Below, one piece after another: positions 1 through 7,741 of a stretch of 64,000 nucleotides of DNA; the stretch's first letter is position 1, and the number at the start of each line of letters is the position of its first letter. The translations under genes and the position numbers were made by a program. Below the pieces are notes generated by a model. It searched no databases and had not been told where the DNA came from. It saw nothing but the letters and a program-made list of their open reading frames with translations. This DNA is from Micromonospora sediminicola (GTDB lineage Bacteria; Actinomycetota; Actinomycetes; Mycobacteriales; Micromonosporaceae), in NCBI RefSeq assembly GCF_900089585.1, contig NZ_FLRH01000004.1, positions 1,481,001-1,545,000 of the forward strand. The letters are read 5' to 3'.

Positions 1-1279
1 GTTTGCGGCGCACCAGGTCGAGCCGGGTCAGCGGGGTGTCCGCGCCGGCGAGCAGGTCGAGGGTGACGCGCGCGCCGAAGCGGGTGGCGCCGACGCCCAG
101 CCCGGTGTAACCGGCGGCGTACGCCAGCCGCCCCTCGTGGGCGGTGCCGAAGAACGCGCAGAACCGGGTGCAGGTGTCGATCACGCCGCCCCAGCGGTGG
201 CTGAAGCGCAGCCCGTCGAGTTGGGGGAAGGTCGCGAAGAAGTGCGACGCGAGCGTGGTGAAGGTGGCCTCGCGCCGCTCCAGCGCGGGGGCCACCCGGT
301 TGCCGTAGTGGTAGACCGCGTCGTAGCCGCCGAACAGGATCCGGCCGTCGGCGGTGAGCCGGTAGTAGTGGAACTGGTTGCCGGTGTCCGCCAGCCCCTG
401 CCGGTGGCGCCAGCCGATCGCGTCCCGCTGGGCCGGGCTCAACGGCTCGGTCATCAGCGCGTAGTCGTAGACCGGCACGGTCCAGGCGCGCAGCCGGCGC
501 AGTAGCGGCGGGAACGCGTTGGTGGCCAGGGCCACCCGCCGGGCCCGTACCGTGCCGGGCGCGGCGTCCGCGCCGCCGGCCGTGGTGGCGCGCAGCGCGG
601 CCCCGTCGGTGGCCAGGCCGGTGACCCGGGTGTGCTCGTGGATCCGGACACCCAGGCCGAGCGCGGCGCGGCGCAGCTCCCAGGCGAGCTTCGCCGGGTC
701 GAGCAGCGCCGTCCGGTCCCGGTCCCACATCCCACCGAGGTACGTCGGCGAGGCCACCTCGGCACGGACCTCGTCGCGGTCGAGCAGCCGCACGTCGTGG
801 CCGTACCGGCGGCCCAGCTCGGCGTCGGCGGCGAGCCCGTCGAGCTGGTACGGCTCGACCGCCACCGCCAGTTCGCCGGTCCGTTCGAGGTCGCAGTCGA
901 TGTCGTACCTCGCCACGGTGGCGGCGATGGCGTCCAGGTTCTCCCGGCCGAGCCGTTCCAGCTCGCCGATCTCGCCGGGGAACCGCTCGATGCCGTTGGC
1001 CAGCCCGTGGGTCAGCGACGCGGCGCAGAAGCCGCCGTTGCGCCCGGACGCCGCCCAGCCGCAGGTGCCGGCGTCGACGAGCAGCACGTCGCGGTCCGGA
1101 TCGGCCTCCTTGGCCAGCAGCGCGGTCCACAGCCCGGCGTACCCGCCGCCGACCACGAGCAGGTCGGCGGCGTGCGCGCCGGTCAGCGGCGGCAACGGGT
1201 CGGGGCGTTCCGGGCGGTCCAGCCAGTACGGGACGGGCGCGGCGTCGGCCAGCGCCCGGCCGGTATGCGGGAGCGTCAT
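1..1279 (-). CDS. FAD-dependent oxidoreductase, gamma-glutamylputrescine oxidase-like (3' end off window)
   Basis: This is a DadA/PuuB-type flavin amine oxidase, expected to deaminate a polyamine or amino-acid derivative. The N-terminal dinucleotide-binding motif VVGGGYAGLWTALLAKEAD starts near residue 40. It is followed by the family-typical ASGRNGGFC segment, and a C-terminal AAGYTGLGVGATRFGA flavin-binding segment is present. About 426 residues are visible and the family runs to roughly 430-470, so only a short C-terminus is missing. The ATG at 1279 overlaps the stop of the upstream permease (ATGA). It is therefore the last visible gene of a polyamine ABC transporter operon, which supports an imported polyamine as substrate. 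It is a paralogue of the gene at 7742-9118. Family and FAD binding are clear; the exact substrate is inferred. Confidence 0.85.
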   Translation of the reverse strand, partial: MTLPHTGRALADAAPVPYWLDRPERPDPLPPLTGAHAADLLVVGGGYAGLWTALLAKEADPDRDVLLVDAGTCGWAASGRNGGFCAASLTHGLANGIERFPGEIGELERLGRENLDAIAATVARYDIDCDLERTGELAVAVEPYQLDGLAADAELGRRYGHDVRLLDRDEVRAEVASPTYLGGMWDRDRTALLDPAKLAWELRRAALGLGVRIHEHTRVTGLATDGAALRATTAGGADAAPGTVRARRVALATNAFPPLLRRLRAWTVPVYDYALMTEPLSPAQRDAIGWRHRQGLADTGNQFHYYRLTADGRILFGGYDAVYHYGNRVAPALERREATFTTLASHFFATFPQLDGLRFSHRWGGVIDTCTRFCAFFGTAHEGRLAYAAGYTGLGVGATRFGARVTLDLLAGADTPLTRLDLVRRK

Positions 1280-2106
1280 GGCTTCCCCGCCGGGGTGGCG
1301 ATCACCGCGAGGGCGGCCCGTCGGGACCGTCGGCCGCGCAGCGAGCTGGCCCCTACCAGCAGCAGCGCTATCCCGAACATGGCCGTGCCGATGACGTTGA
1401 CCTGCGGCGGGATGCCCCGCTGGGCGGCGCCCCAGACGTACATCGGGAACGTGACGGTGGTGCCGGCGTTGAAGTTGGTGATGATGAAGTCGTCGAAGCT
1501 GAGCGAGAAGGCGAGCAGCGCGGCGGCCACGATGCCGGGTAGCACGAGCGGGAGCGTGATCCGGCGGAACGTCTGCCACTCGCTGGCGTAGAGGTCCATG
1601 GCGGCCTCCTCCAACCGCCGGTCCATGCCGGCGAGCCGGGCCTTCACGGTGACCACCACGAACGACACGCAGAACATCACGTGCGCGATGACGATGGTCC
1701 AGAAGCCCTGCGGCACCCCGGCGGCGACGAAGAGGGCGAGCAGCGAAGTGCCCATCACCAGTTCCGGGGTGGCCATCGGCAGGAAGATCAGCCCGTTGAT
1801 ACCGGACCGCCCGCGGAAGCCGTGCCGCACCAGGGCGAACGCCATCAGCGTGCCGAGCACGGTGGAGACGACGGTGGCGATCAGGCCGATCTCCATGCTG
1901 CGCACCACCGCGTCGCACATGTCGGCGGTGGCGCAGGGGCGGGCCCAGTTGTCCAGCGTGAACTCGTTGAAGTCGTAGGAGAGCCGGCTGGACGGCCGGT
2001 TGAAGGAAAGTCCGGCCACCACCGCGATCGGCAGGGTGAGGTAGCCGAGGACGAGCAGGGCCACGCCCATCACCCACCGGTCGGCGAGCCAGCGCCTGAG
2101 TCTCAT
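1276..2106 (-). CDS. potC: Polyamine ABC transporter permease (PotC-type)
   Basis: An inner-membrane permease of 276 residues with about six hydrophobic segments. The cytoplasmic-loop signature for contact with the ATPase reads EEAAMDLYASEWQTFRRITLPLVLPGI (here given as EEAAMDLYAS...LPLVLPGI), the EAA motif of binding-protein-dependent transporters. The PotC-like pattern SFDDFIITNF follows. The start ATG at 2106 overlaps the preceding permease stop in a TGATG arrangement, which implies translational coupling. An open frame continues upstream, but only through the other permease gene in a different frame. The neighbouring PotA, PotB and PotD homologues make spermidine/putrescine the likely cargo. 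Confidence 0.9.
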   Translation of the reverse strand: MRLRRWLADRWVMGVALLVLGYLTLPIAVVAGLSFNRPSSRLSYDFNEFTLDNWARPCATADMCDAVVRSMEIGLIATVVSTVLGTLMAFALVRHGFRGRSGINGLIFLPMATPELVMGTSLLALFVAAGVPQGFWTIVIAHVMFCVSFVVVTVKARLAGMDRRLEEAAMDLYASEWQTFRRITLPLVLPGIVAAALLAFSLSFDDFIITNFNAGTTVTFPMYVWGAAQRGIPPQVNVIGTAMFGIALLLVGASSLRGRRSRRAALAVIATPAGKP

Positions 2107-3014
2107 CAGAGCACCTCCTCCGTGCCGGCCTTGCGCAGGTAGACGAAGACGATGGCCAGGATCGCGGCCATCAGCAGGAAGGACAGCGCCGCGCCCTGCG
2201 GGTAGTCCAGCCGGACCAGGAACGCCGAGTCGATGACGTTGCCGATCATGTACTCGTTCGGCGTGCCGAGCAGCTCCGCGTTGATGTAGTCGCCGGTGGC
2301 CGGGATGAAGAAGAGCAGCGTGCCCGCGATCAGGCCGGGCATCGACAGCGGCAGGGTGACCCTGCCGAACGCGCGCAGCGGGCTCGCGTACAGGTCGCTG
2401 GCCGCCTCCAGCAGCCGGGGATCGAGCCGCTCCAGGCTCGCGTACAGCGGCAGCACCAGGAACGGCAGGAAGTTGTACGTCAGGCCGAGCACCACGGCGA
2501 TCGGCGTGGCGAGCAGCCGGCCGTCCGGGCCGAGCAGGTGCACGTCGCGCAGCAGCCCGACCAGCGCGCCGTTGTCCGACAGGATGGTCTTCCAGGCCAG
2601 CGTGCGCACCAGGAAGCTGGTGAACATCGGCGCGACCACGGCGACCAGCAGCAGGTTCTTCCACCGGCCGGCCTTCTGCGCGATCGCGTACGCCAGCGGG
2701 TAGCCCATCAGCAGCGCCAGCACCAGCGCGATCGCGGAGTAGAGGAACGAGCGCAGGAACTGCGGCCAGTACGCCTGCAACGCGTCCGGATAGTTGCCGA
2801 CCGCCCAGGTCATCGCGTAGCCGGTGGAGAGCGAGCCGGCCGGGTCGTAGAGGCTGGCGGCGGCGAGCTGGAGCAGCGGCAGCGCGAAGAAGACCAGCAG
2901 CCAGGCCGCGCCGGGCAGCAGCAACAGGTACGGCAGCAGCCGGGCGCGCCCGCGCCGCACCGGCGGTGGCGCCGGTTTCCCGCCGGCGGTCGGTACGTGG
3001 GCCAGCGCGGTCAT
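2106..3014 (-). CDS. potB: Polyamine ABC transporter permease (PotB-type)
   Basis: An inner-membrane permease of 302 residues with about six transmembrane segments; the first, LLPYLLLLPGAAWLLVFFAL, begins near residue 27. The EAA loop LLEAASDLYASPLRAFGRVTLPLSMPG lies in the second half (key residues EAASDLYAS and LPLSMPG). The chosen start at 3014 overlaps the ATPase stop by four bases (ATGA). A longer frame to 3191 would add a basic, non-membrane extension inside the ATPase gene and is rejected. It should pair with the PotC-type permease to form the heterodimeric channel fed by the lipoprotein encoded upstream. Confidence 0.9.
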   Translation of the reverse strand: MTALAHVPTAGGKPAPPPVRRGRARLLPYLLLLPGAAWLLVFFALPLLQLAAASLYDPAGSLSTGYAMTWAVGNYPDALQAYWPQFLRSFLYSAIALVLALLMGYPLAYAIAQKAGRWKNLLLVAVVAPMFTSFLVRTLAWKTILSDNGALVGLLRDVHLLGPDGRLLATPIAVVLGLTYNFLPFLVLPLYASLERLDPRLLEAASDLYASPLRAFGRVTLPLSMPGLIAGTLLFFIPATGDYINAELLGTPNEYMIGNVIDSAFLVRLDYPQGAALSFLLMAAILAIVFVYLRKAGTEEVL

Positions 3015-4174
3015 GAGAGCGCACCGACCGGTGGCTCGTCGAGCAGCGGCGCGGTCTGGTCGTCCTCGCCGCCCGCCCGGGGCAGCAGGAACGCGTGCCG
3101 GGGGTCCCAGTGCGCGGTCACCGGCGTGCCGACGGCCAGCCGCCCGCCCAGCCCGCTGTTGGCGGCGAACGCGGACAGCTCGCTGCCCCACGCGGTGCGC
3201 ACCAGGTACTGGGTGCTCACCCCGACGTAGGAGGCGTCGGTGACCACGCCGCCGACGTGCTGGTGCCCGGCGGGCACGTCGTCGGGGCCGCCGGCCAGGT
3301 GCAGCTTCTCCGGCCGTACGCCGAGGAAGGTCGGCCCGTCGACGACCCGGGCCCGGTCGGCGGGCACGGAGAAGCGCGCGCCGTGCGCGGTGACCAGCAC
3401 ATCGTCCCCGGCGTGGCCGCCGGCCTCACCGGCGAGCAGGTTGGACTGGCCGAGGAAGTTGGCCACGAACGCGGTGGCCGGGTACTCGTAGATGTCGGCC
3501 GGGGCGCCGAGCTGCTCGATGCGGCCGGCGTTCATCACCGCGACCGTGTCGGCCATGGTCATGGCCTCCTCCTGGTCGTGGGTGACGTGCACGAACGTGA
3601 TGCCGACCTCGGTCTGGATCCGCTTCAGCTCGATCTGCATCTGCCGGCGCAGCTTCAGGTCGAGCGCGCCGAGCGGCTCGTCGAGCAGCAGCACCTGCGG
3701 GTGGTTGATGAGCGCCCGGGCCAGCGCGACGCGCTGCTGCTGGCCGCCGGAGAGCTGGGCCGGCCGGCGCCGGCCGTACCCCTGGAGCTGGACCAGCGCG
3801 AGCATCCGCTCGACCTGGTCGCCCACCGTGCGGATGCCCCGGCGGCGCAGCCCGAACGCGACGTTCTCGTGGATGTCCAGGTGCGGGAAGAGCGCGTAGC
3901 TCTGGAAGACCGTGTTGACCGGCCGCCGGTACGGCCGCAGCCCGGTGATGTCCCGGTCGCCGAGCAGCACCTGCCCGCTGGTCGGCGCCTCCAGCCCGGC
4001 GATCATCCGCAGCGTGGTGGTCTTGCCGCAGCCGGACGCGCCGAGCAGGGCGAAGAACGAGCCCTGCGGGACGGTCAGGCTGAGGTCGTCGACGGCGGTG
4101 AAGACACCGAACCGCTTGGTCAGGTCGGCCAGTCGCAGATCGCCGGCCGGGGTTTCCTGCGCCATCTGCCTCAC
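3011..4174 (-). CDS. potA: Polyamine ABC transporter ATP-binding protein (PotA-type)
   Basis: A cytoplasmic ATPase of 387 residues that powers the transporter. Walker A GASGCGKTTT is at residues 45-54, the signature LSGGQQQRVALARAL at 141-155, and Walker B with the D-loop VLLLDEPLGALD at 161-172. The H-loop sits in FVHVTHDQEEAMTMAD. A C-terminal TOBE-type region (about 275-375) is typical of PotA/MalK-class importers. The GTG at 4174 overlaps the lipoprotein stop (GTGA); an ATG nine bases downstream is an alternative start. All four transporter genes are overlapping or nearly so, indicating one transcript. Confidence 0.93.
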   Translation of the reverse strand: MRQMAQETPAGDLRLADLTKRFGVFTAVDDLSLTVPQGSFFALLGASGCGKTTTLRMIAGLEAPTSGQVLLGDRDITGLRPYRRPVNTVFQSYALFPHLDIHENVAFGLRRRGIRTVGDQVERMLALVQLQGYGRRRPAQLSGGQQQRVALARALINHPQVLLLDEPLGALDLKLRRQMQIELKRIQTEVGITFVHVTHDQEEAMTMADTVAVMNAGRIEQLGAPADIYEYPATAFVANFLGQSNLLAGEAGGHAGDDVLVTAHGARFSVPADRARVVDGPTFLGVRPEKLHLAGGPDDVPAGHQHVGGVVTDASYVGVSTQYLVRTAWGSELSAFAANSGLGGRLAVGTPVTAHWDPRHAFLLPRAGGEDDQTAPLLDEPPVGALS

Positions 4175-5355
4175 GCCCCGATGACCTGCTGGAACTTGGT
4201 CTCGTACTCCTTCTCACGCTGCTCGTCGAGGGCCATGAAGACCTTCGACTTCGCCAGCATCGCGTCGTCCGGGAAGATGAGCGGATTCTTGGCCAGGTCC
4301 GGGTCGATCTTCTCCATCTCGGCCTGCGCGCCCTGCACCGGGCAGATGTAGTTGACGTAGGCGGCCAGCTTCGCCGCCACCGCCGGGTCGTAGTAGTGGT
4401 TCATCAGCGCCTCGGCGTTGGCCTTGTGGCTGGCCTTGTTGGGCACCAGCATGTTGTCCGACCAGAGCATCACGCCGGACTCGGGCACCACGAACTTGAT
4501 CTTCTCGTCCTCGAAGCCGAGCTGGATCACGTCGCCGGACCAGCCGATGCAGGCGGCGATGTCGCCCTTGGCCAGGTCGGGGGCGTAGTCGTTGCCGGTG
4601 AAGCGCCGGATCTGTTTGCTGTCCACGGCCTTCTTCAGCTTGGTCAGCGCGTCGTCGAACTGGGCCGGGGTGAAGTTGGCCGGGTCGTGGCCGCCGGCCT
4701 GGAGCAGCAGGCCCATGGTGTCGCGCATCTCCGACAGCGCGGTCACCTTGCCCTTGAGGTCGGGGCGGGTGAGCAGCTCGTCGACGGTGCGGATCTCCTT
4801 GGTGACCTTGGCGTTGTAGGCCAGGCCGGCCAGCCCGGACTGCCACGGGATCGCCAGCTGGGTGTCCTTGTCGAACGACCGGCCGCGCAGTGACGGCAGC
4901 AGGTTCGCCTCGACGTTGGGGATCTTGGCCTTGTCCAGCTTCTGGATCCAGCCGAGCCGGATCATCCGGGCGGCCATCCAGTCGGTGAGCACCATGATGT
5001 CCCGGCCGGTGCTCTGGCAGCCGGCCAACTGGTTCTGCACCTTGCCGAAGAACTCGTTGTTGTCGTTGACGTCCTCGGTGTAGGTCACCTGGATGCCGGA
5101 GGCGGCCACGAACGCGTCCAGGGTGGGCCGCTTCGACTCGTCCTTCTCGTCGGTGTCCATGTACTGCGGCCAGTTCGAGAAGGCGAGCTTCTTCTCGGTG
5201 GCGGAAACGTCGTCGCTCTGGCAACCGGCTTCGGTCTGCTGGGCGCCCTTGGTGCCGCAGCCCGCGAGGGTGCCCGCGGTGGCGAGCAGGGCGGCCGAGC
5301 CGAGGGTCCCGGTGAGCAGACCACGCCGGGTGAGCGTCCGGAGGGGACTACGCAT
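4171..5355 (-). CDS. potD: Polyamine-binding lipoprotein (PotD-type)
   Basis: The extracytoplasmic substrate-binding protein of the polyamine importer, 394 residues. The N-terminus has twin arginines (TRRGLLTG) followed by a hydrophobic stretch and the lipobox LAGC, with the lipidated cysteine near residue 33, so Tat export and lipid anchoring are likely. The mature part matches the spermidine/putrescine-binding family (FSNWPQYMD early, then DIMVLTDWMAARMIRLGWIQ and GWSGDVIQLG). It is the first gene of the minus-strand operon and lies back to back with the Lrp-type regulator at 5563. The 207-bp gap between them carries two adjacent palindromes and presumably the promoters. Confidence 0.9.
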   Translation of the reverse strand: MRSPLRTLTRRGLLTGTLGSAALLATAGTLAGCGTKGAQQTEAGCQSDDVSATEKKLAFSNWPQYMDTDEKDESKRPTLDAFVAASGIQVTYTEDVNDNNEFFGKVQNQLAGCQSTGRDIMVLTDWMAARMIRLGWIQKLDKAKIPNVEANLLPSLRGRSFDKDTQLAIPWQSGLAGLAYNAKVTKEIRTVDELLTRPDLKGKVTALSEMRDTMGLLLQAGGHDPANFTPAQFDDALTKLKKAVDSKQIRRFTGNDYAPDLAKGDIAACIGWSGDVIQLGFEDEKIKFVVPESGVMLWSDNMLVPNKASHKANAEALMNHYYDPAVAAKLAAYVNYICPVQGAQAEMEKIDPDLAKNPLIFPDDAMLAKSKVFMALDEQREKEYETKFQQVIGA

Positions 5356-5456
5356 GTGACGACTCCTTGGGGGGCATCGTCGGCGGCGGGACGGGGGTTG
5401 GCTCGCCGGCGGAGGGGTCAGTGGCGATGGAGGCCTGATCCTGACATGAGAACCCC

Positions 5457-5485
5457 TCCCTTACAAGGGATTCCGTTGCCGGAAT
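5457..5485. promoter_or_regulatory. Two abutting palindromes between potD and the Lrp-type regulator
   Basis: TCCCTT-AC-AAGGGA occupies 5457-5470 and ATTCCG-TTGC-CGGAAT occupies 5470-5485, sharing one base. Both are perfect inverted repeats in the gap between divergent genes. This is a plausible operator for the adjacent Lrp-type regulator, but binding is inferred only from position and symmetry. Confidence 0.45.
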
Positions 5486-5562
5486 AGCCATGCACCACGA
5501 AATACGCCAGACTGCGCTGGAGCACTACGCTCAGCACGGAGATTCGGACATGGGGAGCGGCG

Positions 5563-6075
5563 ATGGCCAACCGGCACCTGGAGAACGGCAACGGCAACCG
5601 TCGCGTGACGGTGCGTGACGGCGCCAGCCACGCTCTGCTCGACGACGTGGCGAAGCAGATCATCGAACAGCTCCAGGAGGACGGGCGACGCCCGTACGCG
5701 AGCATCGGCAAGGCGGTCGGCCTCTCCGAGGCGGCGGTACGCCAGCGGGTGCAGCGGCTGCTCGACGCCGGCGTCATGCAGATCGTCGCGGTGACCGATC
5801 CGCTCCAGCTCGGCTTCCCGCGCCAGGCCATGATCGGGCTGCGCACCGACGGCGACCTGGAGACGGTCGCCGACCGGCTGGCCGAGTTCGAGGAGATCGA
5901 CTACGTGGTGATCACCGCCGGCTCGTTCGACCTGCTGGCCGAGGTGGTCTGCCGCAACGACGCGCACCTGCTGGAGATCCTGCAGAAGCTGCGCGGGGTG
6001 GCCGGGGTGGTCTCCACCGAGGCGTTCGTCTACCTGAAGCTGCGCAAGCAGACCTACAGCTGGGGCACCGCCTGA
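5563..6075 (+). CDS. Lrp/AsnC-family transcriptional regulator
   Basis: A 170-residue DNA-binding regulator. The AsnC-type helix-turn-helix spans about residues 28-75 (recognition region YASIGKAVGLSEAAVRQRVQ). A C-terminal effector-binding domain of the RAM type covers about 85-165 (AMIGLRTDGDLETVADRLAE, then VVITAGSFDLLAEVVC). It is divergent from the polyamine import operon and precedes the aminotransferase and second oxidoreductase on the same strand. It is therefore the obvious candidate regulator of the locus, probably responding to a polyamine or a derived amino acid. The family is certain; the target and effector are inferred from context. Confidence 0.93.
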   Translation: MANRHLENGNGNRRVTVRDGASHALLDDVAKQIIEQLQEDGRRPYASIGKAVGLSEAAVRQRVQRLLDAGVMQIVAVTDPLQLGFPRQAMIGLRTDGDLETVADRLAEFEEIDYVVITAGSFDLLAEVVCRNDAHLLEILQKLRGVAGVVSTEAFVYLKLRKQTYSWGTA

Positions 6076-6391
6076 CCCGGTGAAGCCAGGCCGCGTGGTC
6101 CCTGCTGTCGCGCGGCAGCGCCCCGGGAAGACGCCGCAGCTGTCTGGTCCGCACCGACCGAAGTCCCCCGCCTTTCGAGCTGATATCACCAACGACTCAG
6201 CTCGAAAGGCGCCCGACCCGCTACCGGGCCCGCCCGGGGCAGCCGCGAAATCCGTCGCCTACGTGCGCCCAGGTCGCTGAATCCGTTGCGCCCGTCCGTC
6301 GACAGTTGCGTTATCAGCAATGACTGTGGGATAACCGTGGGCAGAGCGGCCGGTGTCACCCCTGACCGGCCCGAGACCCGATGGGGCTGAC
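6076..6391. other. Intergenic stretch holding a palindromic repeat and a possible promoter
   Basis: This gap separates the regulator from the aminotransferase. It holds the CTTTCGAG palindrome at 6169-6211. Further down is a promoter-like pair, TTGCGT at 6306-6311 and GATAAC at 6330-6335, spaced 18 bases, which would give a leader of about 50 nt. No coding sequence is supported. Confidence 0.5.
6169..6211. repeat. CTTTCGAG palindromic repeat, intact copy
   Basis: Perfect 15-bp arms CGCCTTTCGAGCTGA (6169-6183) and its reverse complement (6197-6211) enclose a 13-base loop. The left arm plus loop recurs at 61553-61581 with three or four mismatches in the loop only, and the right arm recurs at 61749-61762. 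It is therefore a repeat family rather than a single hairpin. The left side also contains the 8-bp palindrome TGATATCA. Confidence 0.75.
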
Positions 6392-7738
6392 ATGGCCAAC
6401 GCCACCGACCACCTCTGGATGCACTTCACCCGGATGGCCAGCTACTCCGCCGGCGAGGTCCCGACCATCGTGCGCGGCGAGGGCGCCTACGTCTGGGACG
6501 CGCAGGGCCGCCGCTACCTGGACGGGCTCGCCGGGCTCTTCGTCGTCAACGCCGGCCACGGCCGGACCGAACTGGCCGAGGCCGCCGCCAAGCAGGCCGG
6601 CGAGCTGGCCTACTTCCCGCTCTGGTCGTACGCCCACCCGACCGCGGTCGAGCTGGCCGAGAAGATCGCCACGCTGACCCCGGGTGACCTGAACCGGGTC
6701 TTCTTCACCACCGGCGGCTCGGAGGCCGTCGAGGCGGCCTGGAAGCTGGCCCGGGCCTACTTCAAGCGCACCGGCAGGCCGAACAAGCACAAGGTGGTCA
6801 GCCGTTACATCGCCTATCACGGCACCTCGATGGGCGCGCTGTCGATCACCGGCCTGCCCGGCATCAAGAGCGACTTCGAGCCGCTGGTGCCCGGCGGCAT
6901 CAAGGTGCCGAACACCAACTTCTACCGGGCGCCGGAGCACGGCGACGACGCCGAGGCGTTCGGCCGCTGGGCCGCCGAAGAGATCGGCCGGGCGATCGAG
7001 CGGGAGGGGCCGGACACGGTCGCCGCGGTCTTCCTGGAGCCGGTGCAGAACTCCGGCGGCTGCTTCCCGCCGCCGCCCGGCTACTTCGAGCGGGTGCGCG
7101 AGATCTGCGACGCGTACGACGTGCTGCTGGTCAGCGACGAGGTGATCTGCTCCTGGGGCCGGCTCGGCGAGTACTTCGGCGCCACCCGGTACGGCTACCA
7201 GCCGGACATCATCACCACGGCCAAGGGCATCACCTCCGGCTACGCCCCGCTCGGCGCGATGATCGCCAGCGACCGGCTGATGGAGCCGTTCCTCACCGAG
7301 ACCGGCATGTTCGCCCACGGCGTGACGTTCGGCGGCCACCCGGTCTCCTGCGCGGTGGCCCTGGCCAACCTGGAGGTGTTCGCCCGGGAGGACCTGGTCG
7401 GGCACGTCCGGGCCAACGAGGACGCGTTCCGGTCCACCCTGGAGAAGCTGCACGACCTGCCGATCGTGGGTGACGTGCGGGGGGACGGCTACTTCTACGG
7501 CATCGAACTGGTCAAGGACAAGACGACCCGGGAGACGTTCGACGAGGCCGAGTCCGAGCGGCTGCTGCGCGGTTTCCTCTCCACCGCGCTGTTCGACGCC
7601 GGGCTCTACTGCCGGGCCGACGACCGGGGCGACCCGGTGGTGCAGCTCGCCCCGCCGCTGATCGCCGAGCAGCAGCAGTTCGACGAGATCGAGCAGATCC
7701 TGCGCGCGGTGCTGACCGAGGCGTGGTCGCGGCTGTAG
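6392..7738 (+). CDS. Class III pyridoxal-phosphate aminotransferase, putrescine/polyamine type
   Basis: A 448-residue omega-aminotransferase expected to move the terminal amino group of putrescine or a related amine to a keto acid. Visible features are the TTGGSEAVEAAWKLAR phosphate-binding segment near 110, the cofactor-ring aspartate in LLVSDEVICSWGR (about D249), and the PLP lysine in ITTAKGITSGYAPLGA (about K278). Length fits the family (430-470). I chose ATG 6392 because the protein then opens MANATDHLWMHFTRM, as such enzymes typically do; a GTG at 6353 is in frame. It is followed four bases later by an FAD oxidoreductase, giving two deamination routes in one locus. The substrate is inferred from the neighbouring polyamine importer. 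Confidence 0.88.
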   Translation: MANATDHLWMHFTRMASYSAGEVPTIVRGEGAYVWDAQGRRYLDGLAGLFVVNAGHGRTELAEAAAKQAGELAYFPLWSYAHPTAVELAEKIATLTPGDLNRVFFTTGGSEAVEAAWKLARAYFKRTGRPNKHKVVSRYIAYHGTSMGALSITGLPGIKSDFEPLVPGGIKVPNTNFYRAPEHGDDAEAFGRWAAEEIGRAIEREGPDTVAAVFLEPVQNSGGCFPPPPGYFERVREICDAYDVLLVSDEVICSWGRLGEYFGATRYGYQPDIITTAKGITSGYAPLGAMIASDRLMEPFLTETGMFAHGVTFGGHPVSCAVALANLEVFAREDLVGHVRANEDAFRSTLEKLHDLPIVGDVRGDGYFYGIELVKDKTTRETFDEAESERLLRGFLSTALFDAGLYCRADDRGDPVVQLAPPLIAEQQQFDEIEQILRAVLTEAWSRL

Positions 7739-7741
7739 ACC

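Noticed and set aside
6311..6326. Third copy of the CTTTCGAG repeat (TTATCAGCAATGACTG resembles its loop)
   Set aside because: Only the loop-like part matches and both arms are missing; chance or a remnant cannot be told apart.
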